Below are positions 7,117 to 7,669 of a DNA stretch of 7,669 nucleotides, piece after piece. A program made the position numbers and the translations under genes. Under the pieces are notes generated by a model. It was not told the DNA's origin. It saw nothing but the letters and a program-made list of their open reading frames with translations, and searched no databases. The stretch's first letter is position 1. Each line of letters starts with the position of its first letter. Source of the DNA: Treponema sp. (GTDB taxonomy: Bacteria > Spirochaetota > Spirochaetia > Treponematales > Treponemataceae); NCBI GenBank assembly GCA_017622055.1, contig JAGARY010000030.1, forward strand, positions 1 to 7,669, read 5' to 3'.

Positions 7117-7289
7117 TTTCCAATTTCAATCTCATTACTTATTTTCAATTCCATTTGCAAAACCTCAGATTTTTTTTTCCAATTTTGTAGTTCAGAAGCC
7201 TTTTTTTTTCCAAAGCCAACCATTACAATTTCAAGAAAAAACATCAAAAAAATGCAAAAAATTATTGATAACCTATTTCCAAGAAACAA
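7113..7289 (-). CDS. Very small membrane protein with TM helix and coiled coil, between gspG and the 118-residue gene
   Basis: I place the start at TTG 7289 because AAGGAG lies 6 nt upstream, giving 58 residues. Longer starts in the same frame (GTG 7310, ATG 7307, ATG 7295) exist, but none has a properly spaced ribosome site. After FLGNR comes a helix of about 21 residues (SIIFCIFLMFFLEIVMVGFG), then a charged amphipathic tail (KKKASELQNWKKKSEVLQ) likely to form a short coiled coil. The buried Glu in FLEIV also occurs in the helix of the next gene product. The gene overlaps the end of gspG by 17 bp and the next gene by ATGA. It could be a reduced pseudopilin or a small assembly-platform subunit. 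No family is recognised. Confidence 0.6.
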   Translation of the reverse strand: MFLGNRLSIIFCIFLMFFLEIVMVGFGKKKASELQNWKKKSEVLQMELKISNEIEIGK

Positions 7290-7669
7290 TATCATCTCCT
7301 TTTTCATCACTATCTTTTTTCTTATCTGCCCCGTAAGAAATTATGATATATGGCAAGGCTTGGGGTAAATCACTGGGGAAATTAGCATTTTCCGCATGGA
7401 CATATTCATATTCATTCCCCCACGGATCGGTTCCCGGTTCACGCACAACGTAAGGTCCGTCCCAACTCTCCGGCACCGGATAGAGACTTGGTTTTTCCCA
7501 TAATGATTTAATTCCTTGTTCTGTTGTTGGAAAACATCCGCAGTCAAGAAAATAGGTTTGAAGTGCGGCAGAAAATTCAGATATTTGATTTTTTGCGGCC
7601 GTTTGTTTTGCTCTTCTAATAAGCTTTGTTGCTGAAACTGTGCTTCCTGCTGTAAGAATTGCCCCAATC
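7273..7669 (-). CDS. gspG: Type II secretion major pseudopilin GspG, N-terminus cut by the window edge
   Basis: GspG subunits stack into the periplasmic pseudopilus that drives type II secretion. The 131 residues visible lack the prepilin leader and the first part of the N-terminal helix, which lie beyond the right edge. IGAILTAGS is the end of the hydrophobic helix. KQTAAKNQISEFSAALQTYF (21-40 of the fragment) is the conserved amphipathic helix. CFPTTEQGIKSL (45-56) is the GspG signature usually seen as YPTTEQGL. WDGPYV (69-74) and TDPWGNEYEYV (80-90) are the beta-sheet signature. SYGAD (111-115) and the acidic GDDI turn (124-127) form the C-terminal region that binds calcium in known GspG structures. 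The frame stops at TAG 7273-7275. GC is about 43% over 7381-7669, against about 26% over 7081-7260, so this gene differs in composition from those after it. The fragment is probably from an intact gene, with gspE/F/D expected further upstream. Confidence 0.93.
   Translation of the reverse strand, partial: IGAILTAGSTVSATKLIRRAKQTAAKNQISEFSAALQTYFLDCGCFPTTEQGIKSLWEKPSLYPVPESWDGPYVVREPGTDPWGNEYEYVHAENANFPSDLPQALPYIIISYGADKKKDSDEKGDDIVSWK
7296..7301 (-). promoter_or_regulatory. Strong ribosome binding site inside the end of gspG
   Basis: AAGGAG is followed by 6 nt and TTG at 7289. It lies within the last codons of gspG and gives the following very small gene its own initiation site, which supports both the reality of that gene and its TTG start. 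Confidence 0.55.

Noticed and set aside
7341..7667. A minus-strand 108-codon frame starting MGQFLQQEAQF
   Set aside because: It is the +1 frame of gspG. The gspG frame carries the full TTEQG, DPWGN and SYGAD signatures, so this one is a shadow.

Overview
The window is about 7.7 kb of AT-rich bacterial DNA. All eight recognised genes lie on the minus strand, so transcription runs from the right edge to the left. Three proteins have clear lipoprotein signal sequences (Cys after SSC/TSC-type lipoboxes). A type II secretion pseudopilin sits at the right edge, which indicates a diderm (two-membrane) bacterium. The Lys/Asn/Phe/Ile-rich style, the many small lipoproteins and the spirochaete-like lipoboxes suggest a host-associated Treponema or another spirochaete. 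That assignment is inference, because no rRNA or other marker gene is present.

Layout in transcription order. (1) 7669-7273: the C-terminal 131 residues of the major pseudopilin GspG, its N-terminus cut by the window edge. (2) 7289-7113 and (3) 7116-6760: two small one-helix membrane proteins where minor pseudopilin genes (gspH-K) are normally found. Neither has a normal prepilin leader. (4) 6739-5432: a 435-residue single-pass membrane protein of unknown family, with about 105 residues inside and about 308 outside the inner membrane. (5) 5413-4820: a lipoprotein with a carboxypeptidase-regulatory-like beta domain and a helical tail. (6) 4823-4392: a small lipoprotein, probably a beta sandwich. 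(7) 4373-2904: a lipoprotein cysteine peptidase of the clostripain family (C11) with its His/Cys dyad intact. (8) 2844-1, running off the left edge: a very large exported protein with YD/Rhs repeats. It opens with a signal peptide, a Ser/Gly/Gln linker, a coiled coil and the GDPVDVTTG motif that starts many Rhs/polymorphic-toxin proteins. Its frame is open for all 948 codons present.

The genes are packed tightly: two ATGA overlaps, one 17-bp overlap, gaps of 12-20 bp, and a single 59-bp gap in front of the Rhs-like gene. No convincing terminator is visible, so a single operon is likely. It would combine type II secretion parts, envelope lipoproteins, a lipid-anchored Arg/Lys-type protease and a giant YD-repeat protein. 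The most interesting hypothesis is that this is a dedicated export-and-processing locus, in which the pseudopilus-type machine moves the Rhs-like protein (or the lipoproteins) across the outer membrane and the C11 protease matures it. Nothing in the window proves that link. A composition step (about 43% GC in most of gspG, about 26% just after it) may mark the point where a conserved core gene meets accessory DNA.
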